A stretch of DNA of 64,000 bases, taken from contig NZ_FYEX01000001.1 of NCBI RefSeq assembly GCF_900187875.1, forward strand, positions 186,001 through 250,000, read 5' to 3'. This document shows, in pieces, positions 45,153 through 52,940 of the stretch. Below the pieces are notes generated by a model, which saw only the letters and a program-made list of their open reading frames with translations, was not told where the DNA came from and ran no database searches. Position 1 is the first letter of the stretch. Each line of letters starts with the position of its first letter. This stretch comes from Polynucleobacter victoriensis (GTDB taxonomy: Bacteria; Pseudomonadota; Gammaproteobacteria; Burkholderiales; Burkholderiaceae). The translations under genes and the position numbers were made by a program.

Positions 45153-46489
45153 TATTTATCGTCTACCTCAATCGCCAACTTAAATGCACTTAAACCTTTT
45201 GCAAAGTCAGCTCTAGTTTGTGATGCCTCAGTGCGAGCTTGTCGCAATGAACGCCTTGCATCAATGAAATCCAAAACTCCAATAGCGCCTTTTTTGTATG
45301 CAAACTCAGCCGCTGCAGCAACTTGTTCTGCGCTTGGCAATACGTCTACAAGAACTCTATTTAAACGCTCCTGATTTGCTTGTAACTCTGCCTCTTGATA
45401 TTCAAGTTGCGCCACCGCATCTCTCTCGCCGCGCCATTGATTGTCTCTCGCCCTGTAATACTCAGCCTCAGCCCTCATGGCCTCACCTTGATATTGATGC
45501 CTAATAAATAATGGGATACTCAAATTCACCATATAAGTATTAATCGTGCCATTTTGGACGGAGCCCGTCACCGGCAAATGGTTATATTGCAAACCCACCG
45601 TCACATCCGGAACTTTTAGGGCTCTTGCTAAATCGCGTGAATTTTCTGCAGACAAAGTTCTACTCTTCAAAGCTTGTAAATCAGCTCTTGAATCAATCTT
45701 GTCCCACGGAATGGCAGGTAATGCAAGTTCATGGTTAGGCCAATCAGCGATTAACAAACTCTTATGAATATTTTTTCCATAGCCTAAAGCTTTTGCCAAA
45801 CCAGCCTTTGCTCTTGCTAAGTCAGACTTAGCTAGTTGATATTCATTATTAGCTCTAGCTATATCGAGTTTGATTTTATTCAGATCAATTTCAGAGATGT
45901 CACCTACTTTGTATCGAATCTTGGCAGCATCCAACACATTTTTATTCATCTCAACAATATCAAAGAGATCTTTCTCTTTTTGCTGAGCCCCTAATCCATC
46001 ATAGAAAATTTGCTCAATGCTAACTAGTACGGCTCTTTCAGCATACTTCAAGAAATATTGAGATGCTAATTCAGCTGCTGTTGCAGCATTTGCACGGTAT
46101 TTAGCTTTACCACCCAATTCAATCAACTGATCAATTCTGACTGAACTATCTACCTTCTTTGTACCCTGAGGGCTTTGACTGGGATGTGGGTTAATTGAAT
46201 CAGCACCCAGAGTGATATTTGGATTTGGGCGTTGCTCTGCAATCACTCGATCAGCAATAGCCAACTGGTGCTCCAAGCGATAAGCAGCTAAATCAGGGCT
46301 GCACTGCATTGCCCTGTCTAAAATTACCGTTAGATTGAGGTTAATAGGAGCTTGTGAGCTGCATTGACCTGCATCCAAAGCCTTATTACTTTTGCTAGGT
46401 TTAACTACTTGTGCATTAGCCGAGCCTGCTGAATGTAGCAATAAGATTGCACAACCAACATTAATAACTCGCTTTAACTTCATAAACAT
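45152..46489 (-). CDS. TolC-family outer-membrane efflux protein (CzcC-like)
   Basis: The 445-residue precursor has a signal peptide (ending GSANAQ) and the internally repeated helical barrel of TolC-type channels: LDRAMQCSPDLAAYRLEHQLAIADRVIAEQRPNPNITLGAD in the first half, then VPDVTVGLQYNHLPVTGS and AAEFAYKKGAIGVLDFIDARRSL in the second. It forms the exit duct for the metal pump. A second ATG two codons in is an alternative start. It opens the operon; no regulator gene is adjacent, but inverted repeats lie upstream. Confidence 0.92.
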   Translation of the reverse strand: MFMKLKRVINVGCAILLLHSAGSANAQVVKPSKSNKALDAGQCSSQAPINLNLTVILDRAMQCSPDLAAYRLEHQLAIADRVIAEQRPNPNITLGADSINPHPSQSPQGTKKVDSSVRIDQLIELGGKAKYRANAATAAELASQYFLKYAERAVLVSIEQIFYDGLGAQQKEKDLFDIVEMNKNVLDAAKIRYKVGDISEIDLNKIKLDIARANNEYQLAKSDLARAKAGLAKALGYGKNIHKSLLIADWPNHELALPAIPWDKIDSRADLQALKSRTLSAENSRDLARALKVPDVTVGLQYNHLPVTGSVQNGTINTYMVNLSIPLFIRHQYQGEAMRAEAEYYRARDNQWRGERDAVAQLEYQEAELQANQERLNRVLVDVLPSAEQVAAAAEFAYKKGAIGVLDFIDARRSLRQARTEASQTRADFAKGLSAFKLAIEVDDK

Positions 46490-46519
46490 TACCCAAATAG
46501 TTCGCTTCTTTAATTAAGC

Positions 46520-46576
46520 AATCAATATGATTCAGCTTTAAACCTTATAAAAACTAAAATTATCTTGATTAATCAA
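46520..46576. promoter_or_regulatory. Two AATCA/TGATT inverted repeats before the metal efflux operon
   Basis: AATCA-ATA-TGATT lies at 46520-46532 and the perfect palindrome TTGATTAATCAA at 46565-46576, 31 and 76 bases upstream of the first gene. Both use the same TGATT half-site in opposite orientation. The spacing differs from an FNR box. Confidence 0.5.
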
Positions 46577-46609
46577 TAACCATCGATATTGTCACATGAA
46601 AACCCATAA

Positions 46610-46633
46610 AAAAAGGGTCCGAAGACCCTTTTT
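46610..46633 (-). terminator. Terminator of the branched-chain amino acid transporter operon
   Basis: A ten-base stem, AAAAAGGGTC (46610-46619) with GACCCTTTTT (46624-46633), surrounds a CGAA tetraloop. The minus-strand T run extends to about 46608. It lies 28 bases after the livM stop. Confidence 0.92.
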
Positions 46634-46660
46634 ATCCGTAATTGAGAACCTGACTAAAAG

Positions 46661-47590
46661 TTAACTTTTACGACTCAAGAACGCCTGCACTTCCCCAACA
46701 ATACCTCTACGGAAAGCCAACACACAAACCACAAAGATGATGCCAAGCACAATGGTGCTGAATGAGCCAATACCAGCAAGGTAGTTTTGCAAGCCAACCA
46801 CTACTGTTGCACCAACAATTGGCCCAAAAATGGTGCCAATACCACCAAGAATTGTCATCAAAACGACTTCACCAGACATATGCCAATGAACGTCTGTGAG
46901 AGAAGCCAACTGGAATACCAATGATTTAGTTGATCCGGCTACGCCAGCTAATGATGCAGAAATTACAAAGGCCATTAATTTAAATTTAGCAACGTCATAA
47001 CCTAAAGAGATGGCTCGTGGCTCGTTCTCACGAATTGACTTTAGAACCTGTCCAAATGGTGAGTGAATCGTTCTCAAAATGGTTGCAAAGCCCAAAACAA
47101 AAATGGCTAAAACAAAGTAATACAACGCTGTATCAGAGGACAAATCAATCAAACCCAAGAAATGACCACGAGGCACACCTTGAATACCGTCTTCACCATG
47201 CGTGAATGGCAATTGCAACGCCAAGAAGAAAATTAATTGCGACAAAGCCAAGGTGATCATGGCAAAGTAAATGCCCTGACGTTTGATAGCCAAGGAACCA
47301 AAGATATAACCTGTAATACCGGCATATGTCATGCCAGCCAAAACACCTAACTCTGGAGTCCAGCCCCACTCTTTACATACATGCGATGTGATGTAGGCTG
47401 CCCCACCAAAAAATGCCGCATGACCAAAAGATAGTAAACCCGTATAACCCAAAAGTAAGTTAAACGCGCAGGCGAATAAGGCAAAACAAAGGACCTTCAT
47501 CGCAAAGACAATGTAAATAAAATCTTGTAATGGCAGTAAAACTAATAATGCCAACAATATCCAATAAAGTTTTTGAGAATCTATTTTCAT
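46661..47590 (-). CDS. livM: Branched-chain amino acid ABC transporter permease LivM
   Basis: The 309-residue permease has eight or so helices and the LivM marks LLLGYTGLLSFGHAAFFGGAAY, IRENEPRAISLGYDVAKFKLMAFVISA and VVLMTILGGIGTIFGPIVGA. With LivH it forms the channel for leucine, isoleucine, valine or related amides. It overlaps livH by four bases and ends the operon. Substrate may differ, as Burkholderiales have many paralogues. Confidence 0.94.
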   Translation of the reverse strand: MKIDSQKLYWILLALLVLLPLQDFIYIVFAMKVLCFALFACAFNLLLGYTGLLSFGHAAFFGGAAYITSHVCKEWGWTPELGVLAGMTYAGITGYIFGSLAIKRQGIYFAMITLALSQLIFFLALQLPFTHGEDGIQGVPRGHFLGLIDLSSDTALYYFVLAIFVLGFATILRTIHSPFGQVLKSIRENEPRAISLGYDVAKFKLMAFVISASLAGVAGSTKSLVFQLASLTDVHWHMSGEVVLMTILGGIGTIFGPIVGATVVVGLQNYLAGIGSFSTIVLGIIFVVCVLAFRRGIVGEVQAFLSRKS

Positions 47591-48507
47591 TTTTCTTTCC
47601 CAAATAAACCGGCTGGGCGCAACAACAAAACAATCGCCATAATCACAAATATCACCACACCTGATGCTTCTGCGTAGAAGACTTTAGTTAAACCCTCTAA
47701 CAAGCCCAAAGTTAGACCTGTCACGATGGAACCCATGATCGAGCCCATGCCACCAATCACGACCACAGCAAACACAACAATGATGAGGTTGGAACCCATG
47801 ATTGGGTTCACTTGAAACACAGGTGCAGCCAATACACCTGCAAATGCCGCTAGAGCAACACCAAAACCATAAGTCAAAGTGATCATCAAAGGCACATTGA
47901 TACCCAATGCTTGTAGTAATTTTGGGTTTTCCGTACCAGCTCTTAAGTAATTACCAAGTTTGGTTTTTTCAATCACGTACCAAGAAGCAAAGCACACAGT
48001 GAGTGATGCCACAATCACCCACAAACGATATTTCGGCAGGAATAATCCTAGACTTTCAATTTGGATACCACCTTGCAGAGCTTCAGGCACCCCATAACTT
48101 TCACCAGAGATACCGTACCAATGACGGAACATCCCCTCGGTCACCAAGGCCAAGCCAAAAGTCAGCAATAAACCATATAAATGGTCTAAGTGATATAGAC
48201 GCTTGAGCATCGTCTTTTCAATCAAAATGCCAATAGCGCCAACAATGATCGGAGATAAAAAGAGAGCTACCCAGTAGTTCACAGATAGGTCAGGCATACC
48301 CAACCAGTTACCCAGTTGAGTAAGCCCTATCCATGAAATAAAAGCACCGAGCATGTACTGCGCACCATGTGTGAAATTAATCACATTCAATAAACCGAAA
48401 ATGATGGCTAAGCCTAGACTTAAGATTGCATAGAAGGAACCATTGATCAGTCCCACTAGCAATTGAGCGACTAAACCTTGAGGCGTAATGCCTAACCATT
48501 CAAACAT
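47587..48507 (-). CDS. livH: Branched-chain amino acid ABC transporter permease LivH
   Basis: The 306-residue permease shows the LivH signature LLVGLINGSFYAILSLGLAIIFGLLNVINFTHG, followed by EKTKLGNYLRAGTENPKLLQALGINV and VVVIGGMGSIMGSIVTGL. It lies 29 bases after the substrate-binding protein gene and overlaps livM. Confidence 0.95.
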   Translation of the reverse strand: MFEWLGITPQGLVAQLLVGLINGSFYAILSLGLAIIFGLLNVINFTHGAQYMLGAFISWIGLTQLGNWLGMPDLSVNYWVALFLSPIIVGAIGILIEKTMLKRLYHLDHLYGLLLTFGLALVTEGMFRHWYGISGESYGVPEALQGGIQIESLGLFLPKYRLWVIVASLTVCFASWYVIEKTKLGNYLRAGTENPKLLQALGINVPLMITLTYGFGVALAAFAGVLAAPVFQVNPIMGSNLIIVVFAVVVIGGMGSIMGSIVTGLTLGLLEGLTKVFYAEASGVVIFVIMAIVLLLRPAGLFGKEK

Positions 48508-48536
48508 GATGCGTTACTCCGTGTTCTTACTAAAGA

Positions 48537-49754
48537 TTACTTCTTAACCAATTTACATACTGACTTAGATAGCGGCAAAGTAGCATCCTTAGCTGGAATT
48601 ACCGCACGCACATGGTAGTAATCCCATGGTGTTGTAGATTCAGCAGGTTTCTTCACTTCTAATAAGTACATGTCATGTTCAAACTTACCGTCAGCACGAA
48701 TCACGCCTTTGAATAAGCCATCATTGATAGGTGTTGATCTCAACTTAGCCATCACAGTGTTTGTGTCATCTGACTTAGTTGCTTCAACCGCTTTCAAGTA
48801 GTTCATCACAGATGAGTACACGCCAGCATGAACCATTGTTGGCATACGCTTGTGTTGTGCAAAGAAGCGCTTAGACCAAGCACGAGTTTGGTCATTAAAG
48901 TCCCAATAGAAACCCTCTGTCACAGTCAAACCTTGAGCTGTTTTAAGACCCAATGAGTGCACGTCTGTAATGAACATCAACAAAGGTACGATTGTTTGCT
49001 TTTGTGAAATACCAAATTCAGCAGCTTGCTTAATTGAGTTAATCGTGTCAGCACCAGCATTGGCCAAACCAATCACTTGTGAACCAGAAGATTGAGCCTT
49101 TAACAAGAAGCTGGAAAAGTCACTTCCTGGGAATGGGTGACGCACAGAACCAACGACAGTACCACCAGCAGATTTAACAACGGCAGATGTATCGCCTTCT
49201 AAGCTGTGACCAAACGCATAGTCAGCAGTAACAAAAAACCAACTCTTCTTGCCTGCTTTAACCATCGCATTACCCGTACCAGCTGACAAGGCATATGTGT
49301 CATACGTCCAATGAACATTAGTTGCTGTACATTTTGCGCCAGTAATAGCACTAGATGCTGCTCCAGAAATCAAAGTGATTTTGTTCTTTTGCTCAGCCAC
49401 TTCCATTGCCGCCAAAGCAGCGCTGGTTGTCACCAAGTCAACAATCACGTCAACCTTTTCTTTATCAAACCACTCACGTGCTTTATTAGCAGTGATGTCA
49501 GCTTTATTTTGGTGGTCAGCAGAAATCAATTCGATTTTTTTGCCAAGTACAGTTTTGCTGTTTGAGAAATCCTCAATCGCCATACGGGCTGCAACAACTG
49601 AGCCTTGGCCTGACAAATCAGAATAAGCGCCTGACAAATCTGTCAAAACACCAATCTTAACCACATCATCACTCACTTTTTGAGCTTGTGCGCCAACAGC
49701 CATTGCCGATAAGCAAAGGGCCGTAACGGCTTGTGCAATCAATTTTTGTTTCAT
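48537..49754 (-). CDS. Branched-chain amino acid-type ABC transporter substrate-binding protein
   Basis: The 405-residue precursor has a signal peptide (1-24, ending GAQAQ) and a periplasmic binding protein type 1 fold (VVKIGVLTDLSGAYSDLSGQGSVVAARMAIEDF and later HQNKADITANKAREWFDKEKVDVIVD). The group with W-x-F-V-T-A-D-Y-A-F-G-H-S-L is common in Burkholderiales, where ligands include amino acids and aromatic acids, so leucine binding is not certain. The gene stands between the ATPase pair and the permease pair. Confidence 0.93.
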   Translation of the reverse strand: MKQKLIAQAVTALCLSAMAVGAQAQKVSDDVVKIGVLTDLSGAYSDLSGQGSVVAARMAIEDFSNSKTVLGKKIELISADHQNKADITANKAREWFDKEKVDVIVDLVTTSAALAAMEVAEQKNKITLISGAASSAITGAKCTATNVHWTYDTYALSAGTGNAMVKAGKKSWFFVTADYAFGHSLEGDTSAVVKSAGGTVVGSVRHPFPGSDFSSFLLKAQSSGSQVIGLANAGADTINSIKQAAEFGISQKQTIVPLLMFITDVHSLGLKTAQGLTVTEGFYWDFNDQTRAWSKRFFAQHKRMPTMVHAGVYSSVMNYLKAVEATKSDDTNTVMAKLRSTPINDGLFKGVIRADGKFEHDMYLLEVKKPAESTTPWDYYHVRAVIPAKDATLPLSKSVCKLVKK

Positions 49755-49811
49755 ACTCGGTCTCCTAGTTGCAAATTAACTAAATAGTTTGATTAAGTTC
49801 AAAGGGACAAA

Positions 49812-50516
49812 CTAAACACCCAACAAAACATTCAACTCAGCCATATTGCTAGCCAAATCTTCCTGCTTAACCACTTTCACTACCTGACCATGCTCGATCA
49901 CATAGTGTCTATCAGCCAATGGGGCTGCAAATCTAAAGTTTTGCTCTACTAATACGATTGTGAAACCACGCTGACGCAAATCAGTCACAGCCTGCCCAAG
50001 TTTTTCAACAATCACGGGGGCCAAACCTTCTGTGATCTCATCCAATAAAAGTAATTTGGCACCAGTTCTTAAGATTCTGGCCATGGCAAGCATTTGCTGC
50101 TCACCGCCAGATAACCTACCACCTGGACTGTTGCGGCGCTCTTTTAGATTAGGGAACATCGTGTAGATTTCATCAACGCTCATGCCACCTTCAGCCAAGG
50201 TCGGCGGCAACATCAAATTTTGTTCACAACTTAAGCTTGTAAAAATGCCTCTCTCTTCAGGGCAATAGCCCACACCAAGACGAGCAATTTGGTGCGGTTG
50301 TAATGAAGTTGTCTCCTGACCCTGTATCTGGATGCTGCCAGTTCTTTTTCCAATCAAACCACAAATGGCACGCAATGTAGATGTACGCCCCGCTCCATTA
50401 CGTCCTAATAAAGTGATTACTTCACCATTAGCCACCTCAAGGTTAATGCCATGCAATACATGTGACTCACCGTACCAGCCATGTAGGTTTTCGATTTTTA
50501 AAACTGTGTGACTCAT
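49812..50516 (-). CDS. livF: Branched-chain amino acid ABC transporter ATP-binding protein LivF
   Basis: The 234-residue ATPase has Walker A GRNGAGRTST (an Arg replaces the usual Lys neighbour; the P-loop reads G-x-x-G-A-G-R-T), signature LSGGEQQMLAMAR, Walker B LLLLDEITEGLAP and the switch histidine region LVEQNF. The usual P-loop lysine is replaced by arginine here, which is unusual and could reduce ATP hydrolysis. It shares one base with livG. Confidence 0.93.
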   Translation of the reverse strand: MSHTVLKIENLHGWYGESHVLHGINLEVANGEVITLLGRNGAGRTSTLRAICGLIGKRTGSIQIQGQETTSLQPHQIARLGVGYCPEERGIFTSLSCEQNLMLPPTLAEGGMSVDEIYTMFPNLKERRNSPGGRLSGGEQQMLAMARILRTGAKLLLLDEITEGLAPVIVEKLGQAVTDLRQRGFTIVLVEQNFRFAAPLADRHYVIEHGQVVKVVKQEDLASNMAELNVLLGV

Positions 50517-51286
50517 TAGTGCGCCCCCAATGTTGCATTTGAAGAGCTGCCCATATACGCCTCAATCACCTGTGGATTATTTGATACCTCAGCATAGTTA
50601 CCACTGGCAATGATTTTGCCTCGTTGCAAAACTGTGATTGTGTCAACAATGGAAGAAACAACTTTCATATTGTGCTCAACCATTAAAACTGTTCTGCCAG
50701 CTGATACCTTCTTAATTAGCTGAGTCACCTTATCGACATCCTCGTGACCCATGCCCTGAGTTGGCTCATCTAACAACATTAAATCTGGACTCATGCCTAA
50801 TGTGGTGGCAATTTCTAAGGCGCGCTTGCGACCATAAGGCAAACTCACAGCTGTATCTTTGGCATAGCTTTCCAAACCAACTTCTTCGATGTACGCCATG
50901 GCTTCATCATTTAGGTGATTGAGCGTACTTTCACTTTTCCAAAAATGCATGGACGTGCCAGTTCTTTGTTGAAGAGCCAAGCGAACATTTTCTAGTACGC
51001 TTAAATGAGGAAATACTGCAGAGATTTGAAATGATCTCACCATGCCAATTCTGGCAATTTCTGCAGAACTCTTATGAGTAATATCTTGACCTTTGTAGAT
51101 GATTTGGCCAGCCGTTGGCGTGATAAATTTTGTGAGTAAATTAAAGCAAGTAGTTTTACCCGCACCATTGGGTCCAATCAATGCATGAATGGTTCCTGCT
51201 TTTACCTGTAAGTTGACATCACTAACAGCCACGAATCCTGAGAATTCTTTTGTGAGCTGCTTCGCTTCAAGTATCACATCTGACAT
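50516..51286 (-). CDS. livG: Branched-chain amino acid ABC transporter ATP-binding protein LivG
   Basis: The 256-residue ATPase has Walker A GPNGAGKTTCFN, the LivG-type loop RIGMVRSFQISAVFPHLSVLENV, a degenerate signature LPYGRKRALEIA (as is usual for LivG), Walker B LMLLDEPTQGMGHED and MVEHNM. It opens the operon; a good promoter lies at 51341-51369. Confidence 0.94.
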   Translation of the reverse strand: MSDVILEAKQLTKEFSGFVAVSDVNLQVKAGTIHALIGPNGAGKTTCFNLLTKFITPTAGQIIYKGQDITHKSSAEIARIGMVRSFQISAVFPHLSVLENVRLALQQRTGTSMHFWKSESTLNHLNDEAMAYIEEVGLESYAKDTAVSLPYGRKRALEIATTLGMSPDLMLLDEPTQGMGHEDVDKVTQLIKKVSAGRTVLMVEHNMKVVSSIVDTITVLQRGKIIASGNYAEVSNNPQVIEAYMGSSSNATLGAH

Positions 51287-51340
51287 ATGGGCCGCTTTTT
51301 CTCTAAATCTAATTGACCTCGTTAGAGGCTTAACTGACTC

Positions 51341-51369
51341 AATATAGAGAGAGAATAGCTAGCTAACAA
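51341..51369 (-). promoter_or_regulatory. Promoter of the liv operon
   Basis: On the minus strand TTGTTA (51369-51364), a 17-base spacer and TATATT (51346-51341) form a sigma-70 promoter about 48 bases upstream of livG. An imperfect dyad AAGGG...CCCTT (51371-51396) lies just upstream of the -35 and could bind a regulator. Confidence 0.65.
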
Positions 51370-51404
51370 TAAGGGATTGTCCTATGGAATACCCTTAATT
51401 ATTT

Positions 51405-51434
51405 AAAAAGCCGCCCCATTTAGGCAATGGCTTT
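51405..51434 (-). terminator. Probable terminator after fpr
   Basis: On the minus strand AAAGCC (51434-51429) pairs with GGCTTT (51412-51407), with a second GCC/GGC stem inside, and is followed by TT and AT-rich sequence. It lies about 100 bases beyond the fpr stop. Confidence 0.55.
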
Positions 51435-51534
51435 AGCAAATGTATAACTAATGGTTATTTTGGTACTTTTTGTTGCACTTTTACTGTGACTTACTGCGAA
51501 TCATCCTGGTGCATTGTGACGCCAATCATTAAAT

Positions 51535-52311
51535 TTACTTCTCAACAAACGCGCGCTCATACACATAGTCACCCAACTCACCTAAGCTTGGAGAAACCTT
51601 GAATCCTCTGGCATCTAACATGTCAGAAATTTCTTTAAGCATCGATGGGCTGCCACAAATCATGCCACGATCAACTGCTGGGTCTAACGGCGGCAAGCCA
51701 ATATCTTTGAATAACTGACCGTTTTCAACTGCCGTTGTTAAACGCCCTGTGTGTTTGAATGCTTCACGTGTCACAGTTGGGTAATAAATCAGCTTTTCTC
51801 GAACCATGTCACCCAAGAATTCATCATTGGGTAATACGTTACGAATGTAATCTTCATATGCCAACTCACTAACTAAGCGCACACCGTGAATGAGGACAAC
51901 TTTTTCAAACTTTTCATAAGTCTCTGGATCACGAATGATGCTCATAAATGGTGCCAAGCCAGTGCCTGTACTAAACAGATACAAATGCTTGCCTGGGTTT
52001 AAGTCATCAATCACTAAAGTGCCTACTGATTTTTCGCTCACCAAGATGGGATCACCCACTTTGATGTTTTGTAAGCGAGAAGTTAATGGACCGTTTTCGA
52101 CCTTAATACTTAAGAACTCCAAATGCTCTTCATAATTTGGACTGGCAACACTATATGCGCGGACCAACGGCTTACCTTCAACCTCAAGACCAATCATCAA
52201 AAAATGTCCATTACGAAAGCGTAATGATTTGTTACGAGTGGTTGTAAAACTAAATAGAGTGTCATTCCAGTGCTTAACCGTTAGCACTGTCTCTGTGTTG
52301 TAACTAGCCAT
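51535..52311 (-). CDS. fpr: Ferredoxin/flavodoxin--NADP reductase
   Basis: The 258-residue flavoenzyme shuttles electrons between NADPH and ferredoxin or flavodoxin. FAD binding is shown by RAYSVASPNYEEHLEF and GPLTSRLQ, NADP binding by STGTGLAPFMSI and MICGSPSMLKEI, and the C-terminus GDYVYERAFVEK is that of the bacterial subclass I/FPR group. It is monocistronic and divergent from the cytochrome c gene at 52552, about 240 bases away. Confidence 0.95.
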   Translation of the reverse strand: MASYNTETVLTVKHWNDTLFSFTTTRNKSLRFRNGHFLMIGLEVEGKPLVRAYSVASPNYEEHLEFLSIKVENGPLTSRLQNIKVGDPILVSEKSVGTLVIDDLNPGKHLYLFSTGTGLAPFMSIIRDPETYEKFEKVVLIHGVRLVSELAYEDYIRNVLPNDEFLGDMVREKLIYYPTVTREAFKHTGRLTTAVENGQLFKDIGLPPLDPAVDRGMICGSPSMLKEISDMLDARGFKVSPSLGELGDYVYERAFVEK

Positions 52312-52420
52312 GATTTCCTAAGCAAATTGGTGCGAGTCAGATGACTCATTAAAGTGATTCACATTTTAAACGCACCAAGATTGCCCACCTGTGAAAGTGG
52401 TTCGAATATTTAAGATTTTA

Positions 52421-52434
52421 TTGATACTAATCAG
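52421..52434. promoter_or_regulatory. FNR-type box upstream of the cytochrome c gene
   Basis: TTGATACTAATCAG matches nine of ten bases of TTGAT-N4-ATCAA. A TATTAA/TTAAAT -10 candidate at 52455-52462 would put the box near -40 to -41.5. It lies about 118 bases before the cytochrome start codon; the divergent fpr gene is on the other side. Confidence 0.65.
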
Positions 52435-52551
52435 TTACTTATTTATCCGAAGTGTATTAAATAAATATCGCCAAGAAGTACAAATTCAATAAATTCTGCA
52501 TATACTAAGCATCTGAAATTAAGCTTAATGTCACAACCGGAGATTAAACAA

Positions 52552-52860
52552 ATGAAATTAATCAGCACACTACTAGCAGCCTCTTTGTTGGCATCTGCAC
52601 CAGCATTTGCGTCTAAAGAAATCGCGACCAAAAACGCATGTATGGGTTGCCATGCGGTGGATAAGAAAATTGTTGGCCCTGCATACAAAGATGTTGCCGC
52701 TAAATACAAAGGTCAAGCCGATGCTGTTGAAAAGCTAGCTAAGAAAGTGAAAGCTGGTGGCTCTGGTGTTTGGGGCCCAGTACCAATGCCTGCTAATGCA
52801 GCTATCAGCGAAGCAGATGCAAAAACTGTTGTTAAATGGATTTTGGACGGCGCGAAGTAA
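52552..52860 (+). CDS. Periplasmic cytochrome c (c551/c8-like)
   Basis: The 102-residue precursor has a signal peptide (1-20, ending APAFA) and a small class I cytochrome of about 82 residues with haem motif CMGCH and distal methionine in GPVPMPAN; VGPAYKDVAAKY is typical of the c551 group. It is a likely electron donor to cbb3 oxidase, and both genes have FNR-type boxes. I start at the ATG at 52552, preceded by CGGAGA; the open frame extends eight codons further upstream. Confidence 0.94.
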   Translation: MKLISTLLAASLLASAPAFASKEIATKNACMGCHAVDKKIVGPAYKDVAAKYKGQADAVEKLAKKVKAGGSGVWGPVPMPANAAISEADAKTVVKWILDGAK

Positions 52861-52885
52861 TTTAAGATTACCTCGTTAAAATCTA

Positions 52886-52913
52886 AAAAATGGCTGGGAT
52901 ACCAGCCATTTTT
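52886..52913 (+). terminator. Terminator of the cytochrome c gene
   Basis: TGGCTGG (52891-52897), loop GATA and CCAGCCA (52902-52908) are extended by A/T pairs and followed by five T, a strong intrinsic terminator. Confidence 0.95.
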
Positions 52914-52940
52914 CATGGTATTGAGATAAAGTAGACCACT

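Noticed and set aside
40639..46489. Copper/silver Cus-type assignment of the metal pump
   Set aside because: The helix 4 motif DFGIIVDGAV is of the CzcA/CnrA kind, and no CusF or copper regulator is nearby.
46565..46576. TTGATTAATCAA as an FNR box
   Set aside because: Half-sites are separated by two bases instead of four, so FNR would not fit; kept as part of another repeat pair.
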